Shown: positions 18,056 through 26,836, counted from the stretch's first letter. The stretch is DNA of 62,737 nt from Eubacterium sp. CAG:274 (GCA_000432155.1 FR888453.1:1-62737), one strand, 5' to 3'. Notes: generated from the sequence alone by a model not told the origin. Numbers and translations: made by a program.

Positions 18056-18460
18056 ACCATTGAAGTTGCAAATCTGCATTGGCACTCCGTCTGCCATAAT
18101 TTTAAATCCATGTTTTTCATAGAAAGTAGCATTTTTACTTTCATCTGGCATAACTTCAATATAAAGAAAATCCTTATATTTTTCCTTTATCATTTCTACC
18201 ATTTTTCCGGCAATACCATTTCCCTGATACTTTGGATTAACCAAAACATAGTGCATAAATGCCACAAGCTCACTATCATCAATAACTCTTACAAGTCCGG
18301 CAAGGTGTTCTCCATTCCACGCAGTTAAAACTGTAGACGAACCCATAAGTGCTTTATAAAGTCTGTTAGGATATTGACCTGAAACCCAACCTACTGATAA
18401 AAACAATTCCTGTATATCCTCTTTTGTAAACTTCTTTTCTGTTGTATATTCAATATTCAT
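18047..18460 (-). CDS. GNAT-family N-acetyltransferase
   Basis: A small 137-residue acetyl-CoA-dependent acetyltransferase. The acetyl-CoA-binding motif A is visible as VNPKYQGNGIAGKMVEMI (about 75-92), and motif B as NATFYEKHGFKIM near the end. The acceptor substrate cannot be read from sequence. It is the third gene of the minus-strand group lysE-hxlR-GNAT, starting 9 bp after hxlR with AGGAG before its ATG. Confidence 0.88.
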   Translation of the reverse strand: MNIEYTTEKKFTKEDIQELFLSVGWVSGQYPNRLYKALMGSSTVLTAWNGEHLAGLVRVIDDSELVAFMHYVLVNPKYQGNGIAGKMVEMIKEKYKDFLYIEVMPDESKNATFYEKHGFKIMADGVPMQICNFNGKN

Positions 18461-18469
18461 ATTTTTCTC

Positions 18470-18844
18470 CTATTTATAGTCACACTTTTGACATTGAAGT
18501 AATGTGTTTTCACTATCCTCTTTATAATAAGCTCCTGACCACTTGCAAATATCCTGTAAAATAGGCACAACTGATTTGCCCTTTTCTGTAAGAGAATACT
18601 CAACTCTAGGTGGTATTTCATCATACTGGTGTCTATCAATAATACCGTCAGAAATAAGCTCCTTTAAAGCTGAGGCAAGAATTGCATCTGTTATGTTTAT
18701 CATTTCTTTTCTTAAAGAACTGTATCGAAGAACTTTTTTATCAGCCAAAACACAAATTATTCTGGATTTCCATTTGCCACCAAAAACATCAAGACCATAT
18801 TCCAAAGGACATCTTATATTTTTTTCCAATTTAGGTTTATACAT
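18470..18844 (-). CDS. HxlR-family transcriptional regulator
   Basis: A 124-residue winged-helix regulator. The HxlR hallmarks are complete: CPLEYGLDVFGGKWKSRIIC (about 12-31), the recognition region RYSSLRKEMINITDAILASA, and the wing EIPPRVEYSLTEKG. The family senses reactive small molecules, disulfide or aldehyde stress. It ends with a CQKC pair that could bind metal or be redox-active, though this is only a suggestion. It sits 1 bp after the LysE exporter, so it probably controls this export operon and itself. Confidence 0.9.
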   Translation of the reverse strand: MYKPKLEKNIRCPLEYGLDVFGGKWKSRIICVLADKKVLRYSSLRKEMINITDAILASALKELISDGIIDRHQYDEIPPRVEYSLTEKGKSVVPILQDICKWSGAYYKEDSENTLLQCQKCDYK

Positions 18845-18845
18845 A

Positions 18846-19436
18846 TTAATTACTCCTTATTATATCCCAAGCACAGTAAAGTAAAAATACACCCATAACC
18901 ACATTTATTATTCTATAATATTTATTAAAAAAGTTTTTTAACCCTACACCTACCAAAGCCCATGTTATAATAGCTGAACAGCCTACAGCAACTACACCAA
19001 TTCCTGCTAATGTAAGTCCAGTTATTGTAGGAAAATTTGGTATAAAATATGTGGTTATTAGGGTTATAATATAAAAATAAATTTTCACATTTACAAGCTG
19101 TAACAAACAACCGCTTTTAAAAGAGGGGCTTTTCACACTAACATCTTCTGATTTTTTACTTAACATTATATGTAAAGCTAAAAAACATATATAAGCCCCA
19201 CCAATATATTTTAGCATAAAAAGAACAGACGAAATATGTCTATTTACAATATATAAAGCCAATGTGCATAGAAATTGAACTATTCCATAGCCACAACAAA
19301 TACCCAAAATTATATTTCTGCTTTTCTTTAATCCATAGCTGGTAACATTGTTAAGTGCCAACAAGTTACCAGGTCCCGGTGTAAAAGAACTGACTACAAC
19401 ATATCCTAAAAAAGTACCAATAACCGATAACTCCAT
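18846..19436 (-). CDS. LysE-family amino-acid/metabolite exporter
   Basis: A 196-residue membrane protein with six predicted helices and the LysE/RhtB signature TPGPGNLLALNNVTSYGLKK near residues 20-39. Members export amino acids or related small molecules. It is the first gene of the lysE-hxlR-GNAT operon, with a well-formed promoter upstream and AGGAGG a few bases before the ATG. The substrate is not predictable, but pairing with an HxlR regulator and an acetyltransferase suggests detoxification of a small amine or amino-acid-like compound. Confidence 0.88.
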   Translation of the reverse strand: MELSVIGTFLGYVVVSSFTPGPGNLLALNNVTSYGLKKSRNIILGICCGYGIVQFLCTLALYIVNRHISSVLFMLKYIGGAYICFLALHIMLSKKSEDVSVKSPSFKSGCLLQLVNVKIYFYIITLITTYFIPNFPTITGLTLAGIGVVAVGCSAIITWALVGVGLKNFFNKYYRIINVVMGVFLLYCAWDIIRSN

Positions 19437-19465
19437 TTTCTCCTCCTTGTATTTTAGTGTTTTAA

Positions 19466-19494
19466 ATTATACTGGCTGTACACTCTTATTACAA
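19466..19494 (-). promoter_or_regulatory. Promoter of the lysE-hxlR operon
   Basis: Minus-strand -35 TTGTAA (19489-19494), 17-bp spacer, -10 TATAAT (19466-19471). Two direct copies of AGTAACT lie at and just upstream of the -35, 19 bp apart, a possible HxlR binding site. Confidence 0.65.
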
Positions 19495-19540
19495 GTTACT
19501 ATGAAATTTATTAGTTACTTTTTATTTTGTAGGTCAGAAC

Positions 19541-19568
19541 AAAAAAGCGACTACTCATCAGTAATCGC
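19541..19568 (-). terminator. Intrinsic terminator after the HAD phosphatase
   Basis: An 8-bp stem with one mismatch (19547-19554 with 19561-19568) is followed on minus by six T. It lies 10 bp past the stop codon of the HAD gene. Confidence 0.8.
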
Positions 19569-19578
19569 CCTTTCACAA

Positions 19579-20412
19579 TTAATATATTCCTAAATTAAAT
19601 TCCTTGTCCAAAACTTTGGCTACACCACAGTTGTCATTTGTATCAGCAATATACTTTGCAACATCTTTTACACATTGGTCAGCATTGCCTATAGCATATC
19701 CACCACCTACAGCCTTTATCATAGATACATCATTTTCACTATCTCCAAAAGCAATAATATCTTCCGGCTTTATGCCTAACATTTCACCATATTTCAAAAG
19801 TGCTGCACCTTTTGAAACACCTTTTTTTACTATATCAATACAATTCCAGTTAGACTGTATAGCTGTAACAGTTTTCACTTTTTCATTTATAGCATCTTTT
19901 ATTTCTGTAAGAAATTCGATATTATCCTCTATTACAACAACTTTTATTACATTTTTGAAATCAGCAGTTTTTCTTATATCTGTTTCCAATACATTTTCAA
20001 TAGTAGTCTTTATAGGCTTTGTATATTTAACTGTTATAAGTTTTATACCACCATTTTTTAGATCTATATCGTTTGTATAGCATTTTTCAGTAGTAAACAC
20101 CTTGCAAGGTACTTTGAACTTGTCGCATATATCAAACACACCATTCATTTCTTCCCTTGTCATAGCATTTACATACTTTCTCTCCCCTGTATATATGTTG
20201 CCAAGAGTAGCCCCATTACCACCAATTACAGGACATTGGAAACCTAGCTCGTCTACATAATCCTTTGTAAGAAAGTCGTTTCTTCCTGTTACAAGTACAA
20301 CAGGAATACCCTTTTGGTGTAATCTCTGGAAAGCAATTTTGTTTTCCTCTGGCAACCAACCTTTTGAATCTATAAATGTACCGTCGCAATCAGTAGCAAC
20401 TAATTTATACAT
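19579..20412 (-). CDS. Cof-type HAD-IIB family hydrolase
   Basis: A haloacid-dehalogenase-type phosphatase of 277 residues. Motif I is DCDGTFIDSKG with the two catalytic aspartates near the N-terminus. The substrate-specificity cap is of the IIB type, and the C-terminal motif IV is IIAFGDSENDVSMIKAV. Relatives dephosphorylate sugar phosphates or flavin and other cofactors; the exact substrate is not predictable. I choose the ATG at 20412 because GGAGGG lies 6 nt upstream; the TTG two codons earlier touches the ribosome site. It stands alone, divergent from metG. Confidence 0.9.
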   Translation of the reverse strand: MYKLVATDCDGTFIDSKGWLPEENKIAFQRLHQKGIPVVLVTGRNDFLTKDYVDELGFQCPVIGGNGATLGNIYTGERKYVNAMTREEMNGVFDICDKFKVPCKVFTTEKCYTNDIDLKNGGIKLITVKYTKPIKTTIENVLETDIRKTADFKNVIKVVVIEDNIEFLTEIKDAINEKVKTVTAIQSNWNCIDIVKKGVSKGAALLKYGEMLGIKPEDIIAFGDSENDVSMIKAVGGGYAIGNADQCVKDVAKYIADTNDNCGVAKVLDKEFNLGIY

Positions 20413-20500
20413 ATACAACCCTCCAAAATCTAAAGTAGGTATATTCTAGCACAATTATCGGGAATAATAAAGTAAATTTGCTAAACTATTACAATAAAAA

Positions 20501-20529
20501 TTGCAATTTTACTTTATTTGTTATATAAT
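20501..20529 (+). promoter_or_regulatory. Promoter for metG
   Basis: -35 TTGCAA (20501-20506), 17-bp spacer, -10 TATAAT (20524-20529), about 30 bp before the metG start. The short leader leaves no room for a T-box here. Confidence 0.7.
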
Positions 20530-20560
20530 CAAATTAATGATTTTTTTGGAGGTAGTTTAA

Positions 20561-22501
20561 TTGAGTAAAGAAAAATTTTATATGACTACGGCTATTGCCT
20601 ACACTTCTGGTAAGCCTCATATTGGTAACACATATGAAATCGTTCTTGCTGATAGTATTGCAAGATTTAAAAGACAGATGGGTTACGATGTTTTCTTCCA
20701 AACTGGTACTGATGAACATGGTATGAAGATTGAAGAAAAGGCAAAAGCTGCCGGCATTACACCTAAGCAGTTCGTTGATAATGTTTCTACTGAAATAAAG
20801 AGAATTTGGGATTTAATGAATACATCTTATGATAAATTCATTAGAACAACTGATGTAGACCACGAAAAGCAGGTTCAGAAAATATTTAAGAAGCTTTACG
20901 AAAAAGGCGATATTTACAAGGGCGAATACGAAGGTCTTTATTGTACACCTTGTGAATCTTTCTGGACAGAATCTCAGCTTGTAGACGGTAAATGTCCTGA
21001 TTGTGGTAGAGAAGTTAAGCCTGCTAAGGAAGAAGCATACTTCCTCAAGTTAAGTAAATACGCTGACAGACTTATTGAACACATTAACAACCACCCTGAA
21101 TTTATACAGCCTGTTTCAAGAAAGAACGAAATGATGAATAACTTCCTTCTTCCAGGTCTTCAGGATTTATGTGTATCAAGAACATCATTCAAGTGGGGTA
21201 TTCCAGTTGATTTTGATGATAAGCATGTTGTATATGTATGGCTTGATGCCCTTACAAACTACATTACTGGTATTGGTTACGATTGTGACGGCAACAACTC
21301 TGACTTGTTTAACAAAATGTGGCCAGCAGACCTTCACCTTATCGGTAAGGATATTATTCGTTTCCATACTATTTACTGGCCTATTATCCTTATGGCACTT
21401 GACCTTCCATTACCTAAGCAGGTATTTGGTCATCCATGGCTTTTAAGAGGCGATGGCAAAATGAGTAAGTCTAAGGGTAATGTAATTTATGCTGACGATT
21501 TAGTAGATTTCTTCGGTGTAGATGCTGTTAGATACTTTGTTCTCCACGAAATGCCATTTGAAAACGATGGTGTTATCACTTGGGAATTAATGATTGAAAG
21601 AATGAATTCTGATCTTGCAAATGTTCTTGGTAACCTTGTAAATAGAACTGTTTCAATGAGTAATAAGTATTTCAACGGTGTTGTAACTAACCCTGGTTGT
21701 TCATACCCTGTTGATGAAGATTTAATCAATGTTGTTACAACTACTCGCAACAGAGTTATTGAAAAGATGGATAAATTAAGAGTAGCTGATGCTATTACTG
21801 AAATATTTGCCCTTTTCAAAAGATGTAACAAGTATGTTGACGAAACAGAGCCTTGGATACTTGCTAAAGACGAAACTAAGAAAGAAAGACTTGCTACAGT
21901 CCTTTACAACTTAGTTGAAGGTATTTCTATTGGTGCTAATCTTCTTGAACCATTTATGCCTGAAACTTCAGCAAAGGTTCTTGCACAGCTTAACGCTCAG
22001 AAGCGTCCAATGGATAGCCTTGACATTTTCGGTATGTATAAGTCTGGTACAAAGGTTGTTGAAAAGCCAGAAATTCTCTTTGCTAGACTTGATGCAAAGG
22101 AGACTCTTGAAAAAATCGAAGCTAAACTTGAACAGCCTAAGGAAGAAGAAAAGCCAGCAGAAGAACCAGAATATATTGATATTGATGACTTCTGTAAGGT
22201 TAATATGAAGATTGGTAAAATCCTTGCTTGCGAAAAGGTTGAGGGTTCTTCTAAGCTCCTTAAATCTACAGTTCAGATTGGCTCTGAAACAAGAACTATT
22301 GCCTCTGGTATCGCTAAATGGTACTCTCCAGAAGATATGGTAGGCAAAAAGGTTGTTGTAGTAACAAATCTTCCACCTAGAAAGATGATGAAGGGTAAGA
22401 TTGTAAGTGAAGGTATGATACTTGCTGCTGAAGACGAAAACGGCAACTTAGGCGTACTTACAGTTGACGGAAACATTGGCGACGGTGCTGAAGTAAACTA
22501 A
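20561..22501 (+). CDS. metG: Methionyl-tRNA synthetase
   Basis: Charges tRNA-Met with methionine. The 646-residue protein is complete: the class I signature appears as PHIGN near residue 20, the zinc-binding Cys set as CTPCES and CPDCG, the KMSKS loop exactly as KMSKSKGN, and a C-terminal EMAP-like tRNA-binding domain (about 540-646) is joined after an acidic, Glu-rich linker. The start is a TTG at 20561, 8 nt after GGAGG; an ATG seven codons in is a weaker alternative because it would cut into the conserved first strand. It is followed by its own terminator. Confidence 0.97.
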   Translation: MSKEKFYMTTAIAYTSGKPHIGNTYEIVLADSIARFKRQMGYDVFFQTGTDEHGMKIEEKAKAAGITPKQFVDNVSTEIKRIWDLMNTSYDKFIRTTDVDHEKQVQKIFKKLYEKGDIYKGEYEGLYCTPCESFWTESQLVDGKCPDCGREVKPAKEEAYFLKLSKYADRLIEHINNHPEFIQPVSRKNEMMNNFLLPGLQDLCVSRTSFKWGIPVDFDDKHVVYVWLDALTNYITGIGYDCDGNNSDLFNKMWPADLHLIGKDIIRFHTIYWPIILMALDLPLPKQVFGHPWLLRGDGKMSKSKGNVIYADDLVDFFGVDAVRYFVLHEMPFENDGVITWELMIERMNSDLANVLGNLVNRTVSMSNKYFNGVVTNPGCSYPVDEDLINVVTTTRNRVIEKMDKLRVADAITEIFALFKRCNKYVDETEPWILAKDETKKERLATVLYNLVEGISIGANLLEPFMPETSAKVLAQLNAQKRPMDSLDIFGMYKSGTKVVEKPEILFARLDAKETLEKIEAKLEQPKEEEKPAEEPEYIDIDDFCKVNMKIGKILACEKVEGSSKLLKSTVQIGSETRTIASGIAKWYSPEDMVGKKVVVVTNLPPRKMMKGKIVSEGMILAAEDENGNLGVLTVDGNIGDGAEVN

Positions 22502-22523
22502 TAAAATTCAAATAAATTTTATT

Positions 22524-22556
22524 AACAGGTGTTCTTTTTAGGACACCTGTTATTTT
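22524..22556 (+). terminator. Intrinsic terminator after metG
   Basis: A stem of 9 bp (22524-22532 with 22543-22551) and a short T-rich tail follow the metG stop by 22 bp. Confidence 0.85.
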
Positions 22557-22628
22557 ACCTATTTATTTTTATATTAATATAGAAGAAACTAATTTAATTT
22601 GTTTAAAAATAGGAAAGGAAATACAAAA

Positions 22629-23387
22629 ATGTACTTTGATTCTCATGCCCATTTTGACGATGTTCAATACGATGACGACAGACATCAATTAATAGAAGAA
22701 ATGCACCAAAACGGAGTTGATTTTATTATAAATTCTTGTGACTCTATGGAAAGTGCTAAAAAGGCTATGGCATTAGCTGAAAAATACAATTTCATATATG
22801 CAAATGTAGGTGTTCATCCCTCAGAAGTTGAGAATATGACAGAAGAAGACATAAAAACTCTTGCAAAATATGCTGAAAATCCAAAGGTTGTAGCTATAGG
22901 AGAAATAGGCCTTGACTATCACTATGATGACGGTCCATCAAAAGAAAAACAGCAGTACTGGTTTAAAAGACAGTTGGATTTAACAGCTGACTTAAATATG
23001 CCAGTTGTTGTCCATTCAAGAGATGCTGCACAGGATACTTTTGACATAATAAAAGCCAGTAGAGTTCGCAAGGGACTTATCCACGCATTTTCCGGCAGTA
23101 AGGAGCTTGCACAGGAATATATAAAAATGGGATTTTATATTTCTGTAGGTGGAGTTGTTACATTTAAGAATGCAAAAAAGCTAGTTGAGGTCGTTGAAAA
23201 TGTCCCAATTGACAAAATTTTAGTGGAAACAGATTCACCATATTTATCTCCAACACCTTTAAGGGGAACTAGAAACAATTCACAAAATCTGAAGTATATT
23301 GTAGAGAAAATTGCACAAATTAAACAACTTTCTCCACAAATAGTAGCCCAAAAAACAAAGGAAAATGCCCTCGAAGTTTTTTGTTGA
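22629..23387 (+). CDS. TatD-family hydrolase (metal-dependent DNase)
   Basis: A 252-residue TIM-barrel metallohydrolase of the TatD family. Metal-binding motifs are in place: DSHAHFDD at the N-terminus, GEIGLDYHYD (about 90-99), VVVHSRDA, and ETDSPYLSP near residue 200. TatD members act as 3'-5' exonucleases or DNA-repair nucleases, and the gene commonly follows metG in Firmicutes, as here. I start it at the ATG at 22629, after AGGAAAGGAA; upstream codons in frame are not family-like. The spacing to metG includes a terminator, so it may need its own weak promoter. Confidence 0.93.
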   Translation: MYFDSHAHFDDVQYDDDRHQLIEEMHQNGVDFIINSCDSMESAKKAMALAEKYNFIYANVGVHPSEVENMTEEDIKTLAKYAENPKVVAIGEIGLDYHYDDGPSKEKQQYWFKRQLDLTADLNMPVVVHSRDAAQDTFDIIKASRVRKGLIHAFSGSKELAQEYIKMGFYISVGGVVTFKNAKKLVEVVENVPIDKILVETDSPYLSPTPLRGTRNNSQNLKYIVEKIAQIKQLSPQIVAQKTKENALEVFC

Positions 23388-23397
23388 AAAAAAGTTG

Positions 23398-23426
23398 TTG
23401 CATAATTGTTACAGATGTGTTAAGAT
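23398..23426 (+). promoter_or_regulatory. Possible promoter ahead of the G5/3D gene
   Basis: -35 TTGCAT (23398-23403), 17-bp spacer, -10 TAAGAT (23421-23426), just after tatD. It matches consensus only moderately. Its transcript would run into the terminator hairpin at 23443 before reaching the gene. Confidence 0.4.
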
Positions 23427-23442
23427 AGTCCTTGTAATTGTT

Positions 23443-23482
23443 CAGGGTTAGTTTACCGATTTGCCGGTTAACCTGATTTTTT
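23443..23482 (+). terminator. Terminator hairpin between tatD and the 3D gene, possible attenuator
   Basis: A two-part stem (CAGGGTTA with TAACCTG outside, ACCG with CGGT inside) is followed by six T. It may simply end tatD. Because a promoter-like sequence lies directly before it and 161 nt of leader lie after it, it could also attenuate the next gene. Confidence 0.65.
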
Positions 23483-23643
23483 ATGCCTATTTTTCGTAAA
23501 ATTCGACTCTGAACGACTTAAAACTGTCAAAAACTTATGTATGAGGCTTGTCGACTTTTAATTTCAATAGATTTTTCAAGTCAAACTTTGTAACATTTAA
23601 CTCTAAATATTACAAAATTATTAAGCCCCTAAGGAGGATTATT

Positions 23644-24702
23644 ATGACAAAGAAATTTACTAAGACCGTATCGGCAATGGCCATTGTTTTTGCAACTATG
23701 ATTTCATCAAATGTTATTGTATCTGCTGCTGAAGTTTCTAACGCTGGTTCAGATACAGTTAAGGTTATTGTAGACGGTAATGTTCAATATTTTAATGCTA
23801 ACAAGGGCTCAACAGTTGGTGACCTTCTTGCTAGTAACAATATCGTAGTAACTGACTCAACAGATGTAAGCGTTGACCTTAACAACTCTATAGCAGAATC
23901 AAAGGAAATCGTTGTTGCTCAGCCTAAGACTGTTATTGTTTCTGTTGACGGTGGTAAGGCACAGTCATCAACTACTTCTGCTTCAAATTTAGGTGCTTTC
24001 CTTGCAGAATATCAGAAAGAAAACACTACTGAAAAGTACACTCTTGCAAGCCAGACAGCTTCTACACCTCTTTCAGAGGGTATGTACATTCAGCTTTCAA
24101 CTATAAGAGAAGTTTCAGTTGATACTTACGAAGCTATTCCTTACGAAACAAAGGAAGTTAAAACTGACAGCCTTTATGTTGGCGAAAAGAAAGTAGTTAC
24201 TGCTGGTGTTGACGGCGTTAAGACTACTACTACTACTACAAAGTATGTTGGCGACCAGGTTACATCAACTGATTCTGTTACAAAGGTTACTAAGGAACCT
24301 GTTACAGAAGTTATTAATGTAGGTACTAAGGCTAAGCCTGCTCCTGTAGTTAAGCCTGCTGCAACAACTACTACAAACACTATTCCAGGTCTTTCTGTTA
24401 AGTATAAGAAGGCTATGACACTTAATGCCACTGCTTATTGCCCATGTTCTAAGTGCTGTGGTTCATACTCAAATGGTTATACAGCATCTGGTATGAAGGC
24501 TGGTTATGGTGTAGCTGCTGTAGATACAAGAGTTATTCCTTTAGGTACTAAGCTTTATGTTGAAGGTTACGGTTACTGTATTGCTGCCGATACAGGTGGA
24601 GCAATTAAGGGTAACAGAATTGACCTTTGCTACGGTACACATTCAGCTGCTTTATCATCTGGTTTTGGCCACAAAAATGTTAAGGTTTATATCATTGGTT
24701 AA
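23644..24702 (+). CDS. Secreted cell-wall protein with G5 and 3D domains (YabE/RpfB-like)
   Basis: A 352-residue exported protein. It has a signal peptide ending near VIVSAAE, then a DUF348-like ubiquitin-fold repeat (IVDGNVQYFNANKGSTVGDL, about 38-57). A G5 domain ends at EPVTEVINVGTK, a Pro/Thr linker follows, and a C-terminal 3D domain closes it (about 258-352). The 3D domain shows ATAYCPCSKCCG and the conserved aspartates in AVDTRVIPLGT, AADTGG and NRIDLC. Proteins of this type are peptidoglycan lytic transglycosylases linked to resuscitation, germination or wall turnover. The start at 23644 follows AGGAGG; the open frame upstream is leader. A terminator follows at 24738. Confidence 0.9.
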   Translation: MTKKFTKTVSAMAIVFATMISSNVIVSAAEVSNAGSDTVKVIVDGNVQYFNANKGSTVGDLLASNNIVVTDSTDVSVDLNNSIAESKEIVVAQPKTVIVSVDGGKAQSSTTSASNLGAFLAEYQKENTTEKYTLASQTASTPLSEGMYIQLSTIREVSVDTYEAIPYETKEVKTDSLYVGEKKVVTAGVDGVKTTTTTTKYVGDQVTSTDSVTKVTKEPVTEVINVGTKAKPAPVVKPAATTTTNTIPGLSVKYKKAMTLNATAYCPCSKCCGSYSNGYTASGMKAGYGVAAVDTRVIPLGTKLYVEGYGYCIAADTGGAIKGNRIDLCYGTHSAALSSGFGHKNVKVYIIG

Positions 24703-24737
24703 TTAAATTAATATTATATTTTTCCGATTTACTATAA

Positions 24738-24770
24738 AAAGTGATAGCATAAATTTGCTATCACTTTTTT
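24738..24770 (+). terminator. Intrinsic terminator after the 3D gene
   Basis: A perfect 12-bp stem (24738-24749 with 24756-24767) followed by a T run, 36 bp after the stop codon. Confidence 0.92.
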
Positions 24771-24885
24771 ATTTCCCGTATATATAGGCTTTATGCCCTA
24801 TATTTTCAATTTATATAAATCAACCTACCATTTATCTATGAAATCCATTTTTGCTTAAATTTCGACCATTTACAACACTTATAGC

Positions 24886-24917
24886 ATAAACACCTCCTAA
24901 AAATAGGAGGTGTTTAT
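24886..24917 (-). terminator. Hairpin directly after the propeller-like gene
   Basis: A perfect 14-bp inverted repeat (24886-24899 with 24904-24917) abuts the stop codon at 24919. It lacks a T run on either strand, so it is a weak or factor-assisted terminator. The rest of 24771-24885 shows nothing recognisable. Confidence 0.55.
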
Positions 24918-24918
24918 A

Positions 24919-25947
24919 TTATTCTACTCTCTGTTCTACCCAACTTGTAAGGTCTTTCATTTCCCCTGTACCTATATTTTTATAAGATACCTTATTTTCA
25001 TAAGTGCTTAAATTATAAGTTACATAGTACAATTTGCCGTTATAAAAACCTAAATATTGCATTTGAACTTTGTTAGCATCTAAATTTAAAAGCTGTTTTT
25101 CTTCCCCAGATGTTAAGTCTATAGAAGTAATTTTTCCACCATCTTGAGCTATAGCTTTTCCATTTTTAATATCCACAACATTGTGAGTACCAAGATTTAT
25201 TTCTTTTACAATTTTGCTTTTTTTCAAATCAATTAACAATACAGACTCTGGATAATCCTCTACATCAGCATTTGAAAAATCTACTTTCTTTATGTAGAGA
25301 GTATCCCCTGTTATTCTTGCACATAAGTAATTTACATTTGTCTTAGTTGTTACAACAACATATTTGTCTGTGCCTTTATTTACATTTACTTTATATATTA
25401 ATCTGTGAATATCATTGTTTTCATCAAAAGAAGTTTCACACACATAAGCATAACCATTTTGAGATGCTAACACCTCTAACATAGCGGTATCAGAAGAATA
25501 AATTAAGCTATCCTTTTTAGTAACTAAATCAACTTTTCTGAAACTGTGTTGCTGAGTTTTAATATTGTAAATTGTATAGTAAAGATTGCTATCGCCTAAA
25601 ATATAAGAACTAAGAGTATAGCTCTCCCCTGTTACAATTCTGTGTATAAGAATATCCCCTGTTTTATCAGCTTTCATTCTTCTAAGGTCTGTATATCCAC
25701 TTTTTGAATTATCCAAATAATATACATATCCATTATAACAAGAAAAATAACCGTCTTTAATATCTAAATCGTTTACAACATTAGATGAAACTTTATTCAA
25801 ATTTGAAGTGTAGAGTTTATTAATATCTGATGTAAAATTCTGCATTGGCTGTGCATCGTTAAAATTAGCAAAATTATCAGCAAAAGTAGCAACACTCATA
25901 GCAGAAATAAGTCCAAGGGTTGTCAAAGCAACAATAAATTTCTTCAT
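24919..25947 (-). CDS. Secreted beta-propeller-like protein (DUF5050-like)
   Basis: A 342-residue exported protein. It has a signal peptide (MKKFIVALTTLGLISAMS... ending near ATFAD), then repeating segments of the form YYLDNSKSGYTDLRRMKADG, LYYTIYNIKTQQHSFRKVDL and LYYVTYNLSTYENKVSYKN. Their spacing and aromatic pairs resemble DUF5050/PQQ-like propeller blades. The function is unknown; such proteins are often wall-associated in Clostridia. I start at 25947, where GGAG is 7 nt upstream; the ATG two codons earlier overlaps the ribosome site. It is monocistronic and lies just before the polysaccharide cluster. Confidence 0.7.
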   Translation of the reverse strand: MKKFIVALTTLGLISAMSVATFADNFANFNDAQPMQNFTSDINKLYTSNLNKVSSNVVNDLDIKDGYFSCYNGYVYYLDNSKSGYTDLRRMKADKTGDILIHRIVTGESYTLSSYILGDSNLYYTIYNIKTQQHSFRKVDLVTKKDSLIYSSDTAMLEVLASQNGYAYVCETSFDENNDIHRLIYKVNVNKGTDKYVVVTTKTNVNYLCARITGDTLYIKKVDFSNADVEDYPESVLLIDLKKSKIVKEINLGTHNVVDIKNGKAIAQDGGKITSIDLTSGEEKQLLNLDANKVQMQYLGFYNGKLYYVTYNLSTYENKVSYKNIGTGEMKDLTSWVEQRVE

Positions 25948-25982
25948 ATCCATTCTCCTTTACATAAATTATCTTTTCTTTT

Positions 25983-26011
25983 ATTTTAACATATTCATAA
26001 ATTTAAAACAA
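25983..26011 (-). promoter_or_regulatory. Promoter for the propeller-like gene
   Basis: Minus-strand -35 TTGTTT (26006-26011), 17-bp spacer, -10 TAAAAT (25983-25988), about 35 bp before the chosen start. Confidence 0.5.
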
Positions 26012-26052
26012 TTACTATTTAATAGTTACAAAATCATATTTGTACATAAAGC

Positions 26053-26084
26053 AATAGCCTCCATTGAAACCAAAGGAGGCTATT
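26053..26084 (-). terminator. Hairpin closing the polysaccharide cluster
   Basis: A perfect 10-bp stem (26053-26062 with 26075-26084) lies directly after the TagA-type gene on minus. It has no T run, like the hairpin at 24886. Confidence 0.6.
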
Positions 26085-26086
26085 TA

Positions 26087-26818
26087 CTATTTACCCAATA
26101 TTTTATTTTTAATAACAACTAACATAAAAAGAGGTAAAACCATCATTCTGCCTATTCTTGTTGGCTGTGTTATAAGTCTATAGAACCATTCAAGACCTAA
26201 TTTAATAAATATCTTAGGAGCTCTCTTTACATTACCACTCATAACATCAAAACTACCACCTACACCAATAGCAACCTTTACATTAAGGTTTTTAATGTTG
26301 TTATATATCCATTTTTCCTGCTTAGGAAATCCTATACCAACTAAAAGTAAATCCGGCTTTTTCTCGTTTATATCGGCTATAATCATTTGTTCTTTTTCAG
26401 CATCAAAATAACCGTCAGCCACGCCTACAACTTTAAGTCCATAGTGTTTTTTCTCCATAGCTTCTTTTGCTCTTTCAGCAATTTCCGGAGCACCGCCAAA
26501 GAAATAAACTGTCTTGTCTGTGTCCTTAATAAGTTCAAAAACACCTTGAACACAGTCATAACCTGCTACTCTTGATTTTATTGGGTTATTTGTAAATTTT
26601 GAACCGTATATAATACCTATACCATCAGGAATGTTCATAGCTGACTCATTTAAAATTCTCATAAATTCTTCGTCTTTTTGAGCCGCCATTACCATTTCTG
26701 GATTAGGTGTAAACACCATAGCTTTTCCACTCTGATGAAGAAACTTTACAATTCTTTCTTCAGCATCTCCTGGTGTTATATTCTGAAACGGAACACCTAA
26801 AATTTTGCAAATACTCAT
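26087..26818 (-). CDS. WecG/TagA/CpsF-family glycosyltransferase
   Basis: A 243-residue family 26 glycosyltransferase. Relatives transfer N-acetylmannosamine (or its acid) from UDP to undecaprenyl-diphosphate-GlcNAc, the second step of wall polysaccharide or teichoic acid linkage-unit synthesis, at the inner membrane face. Family motifs are FTPNPEMVMAAQKD (about 35-48), IPDGIGIIYGS (about 64-74), LLVGIGFPKQEKWI and GVGGSFDVMSGNVKRAP (about 175-191). It is the last gene of the cluster beginning at 38972. It fits with CsaB, which pyruvylates ManNAc in this type of polymer. Confidence 0.92.
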   Translation of the reverse strand: MSICKILGVPFQNITPGDAEERIVKFLHQSGKAMVFTPNPEMVMAAQKDEEFMRILNESAMNIPDGIGIIYGSKFTNNPIKSRVAGYDCVQGVFELIKDTDKTVYFFGGAPEIAERAKEAMEKKHYGLKVVGVADGYFDAEKEQMIIADINEKKPDLLLVGIGFPKQEKWIYNNIKNLNVKVAIGVGGSFDVMSGNVKRAPKIFIKLGLEWFYRLITQPTRIGRMMVLPLFMLVVIKNKILGK

Positions 26819-26836
26819 AATACACCTCTCGACTAA

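Noticed and set aside
19604..20080. 158-residue open frame on plus opposite the HAD phosphatase
   Set aside because: It is a shadow of a well-conserved gene on the other strand, with no ribosome site and an implausible composition.
23426..23643. c-di-AMP (ydaO-type) riboswitch before the 3D gene
   Set aside because: The gene class would fit, but the conserved purine-rich loops of that RNA cannot be found in the leader.
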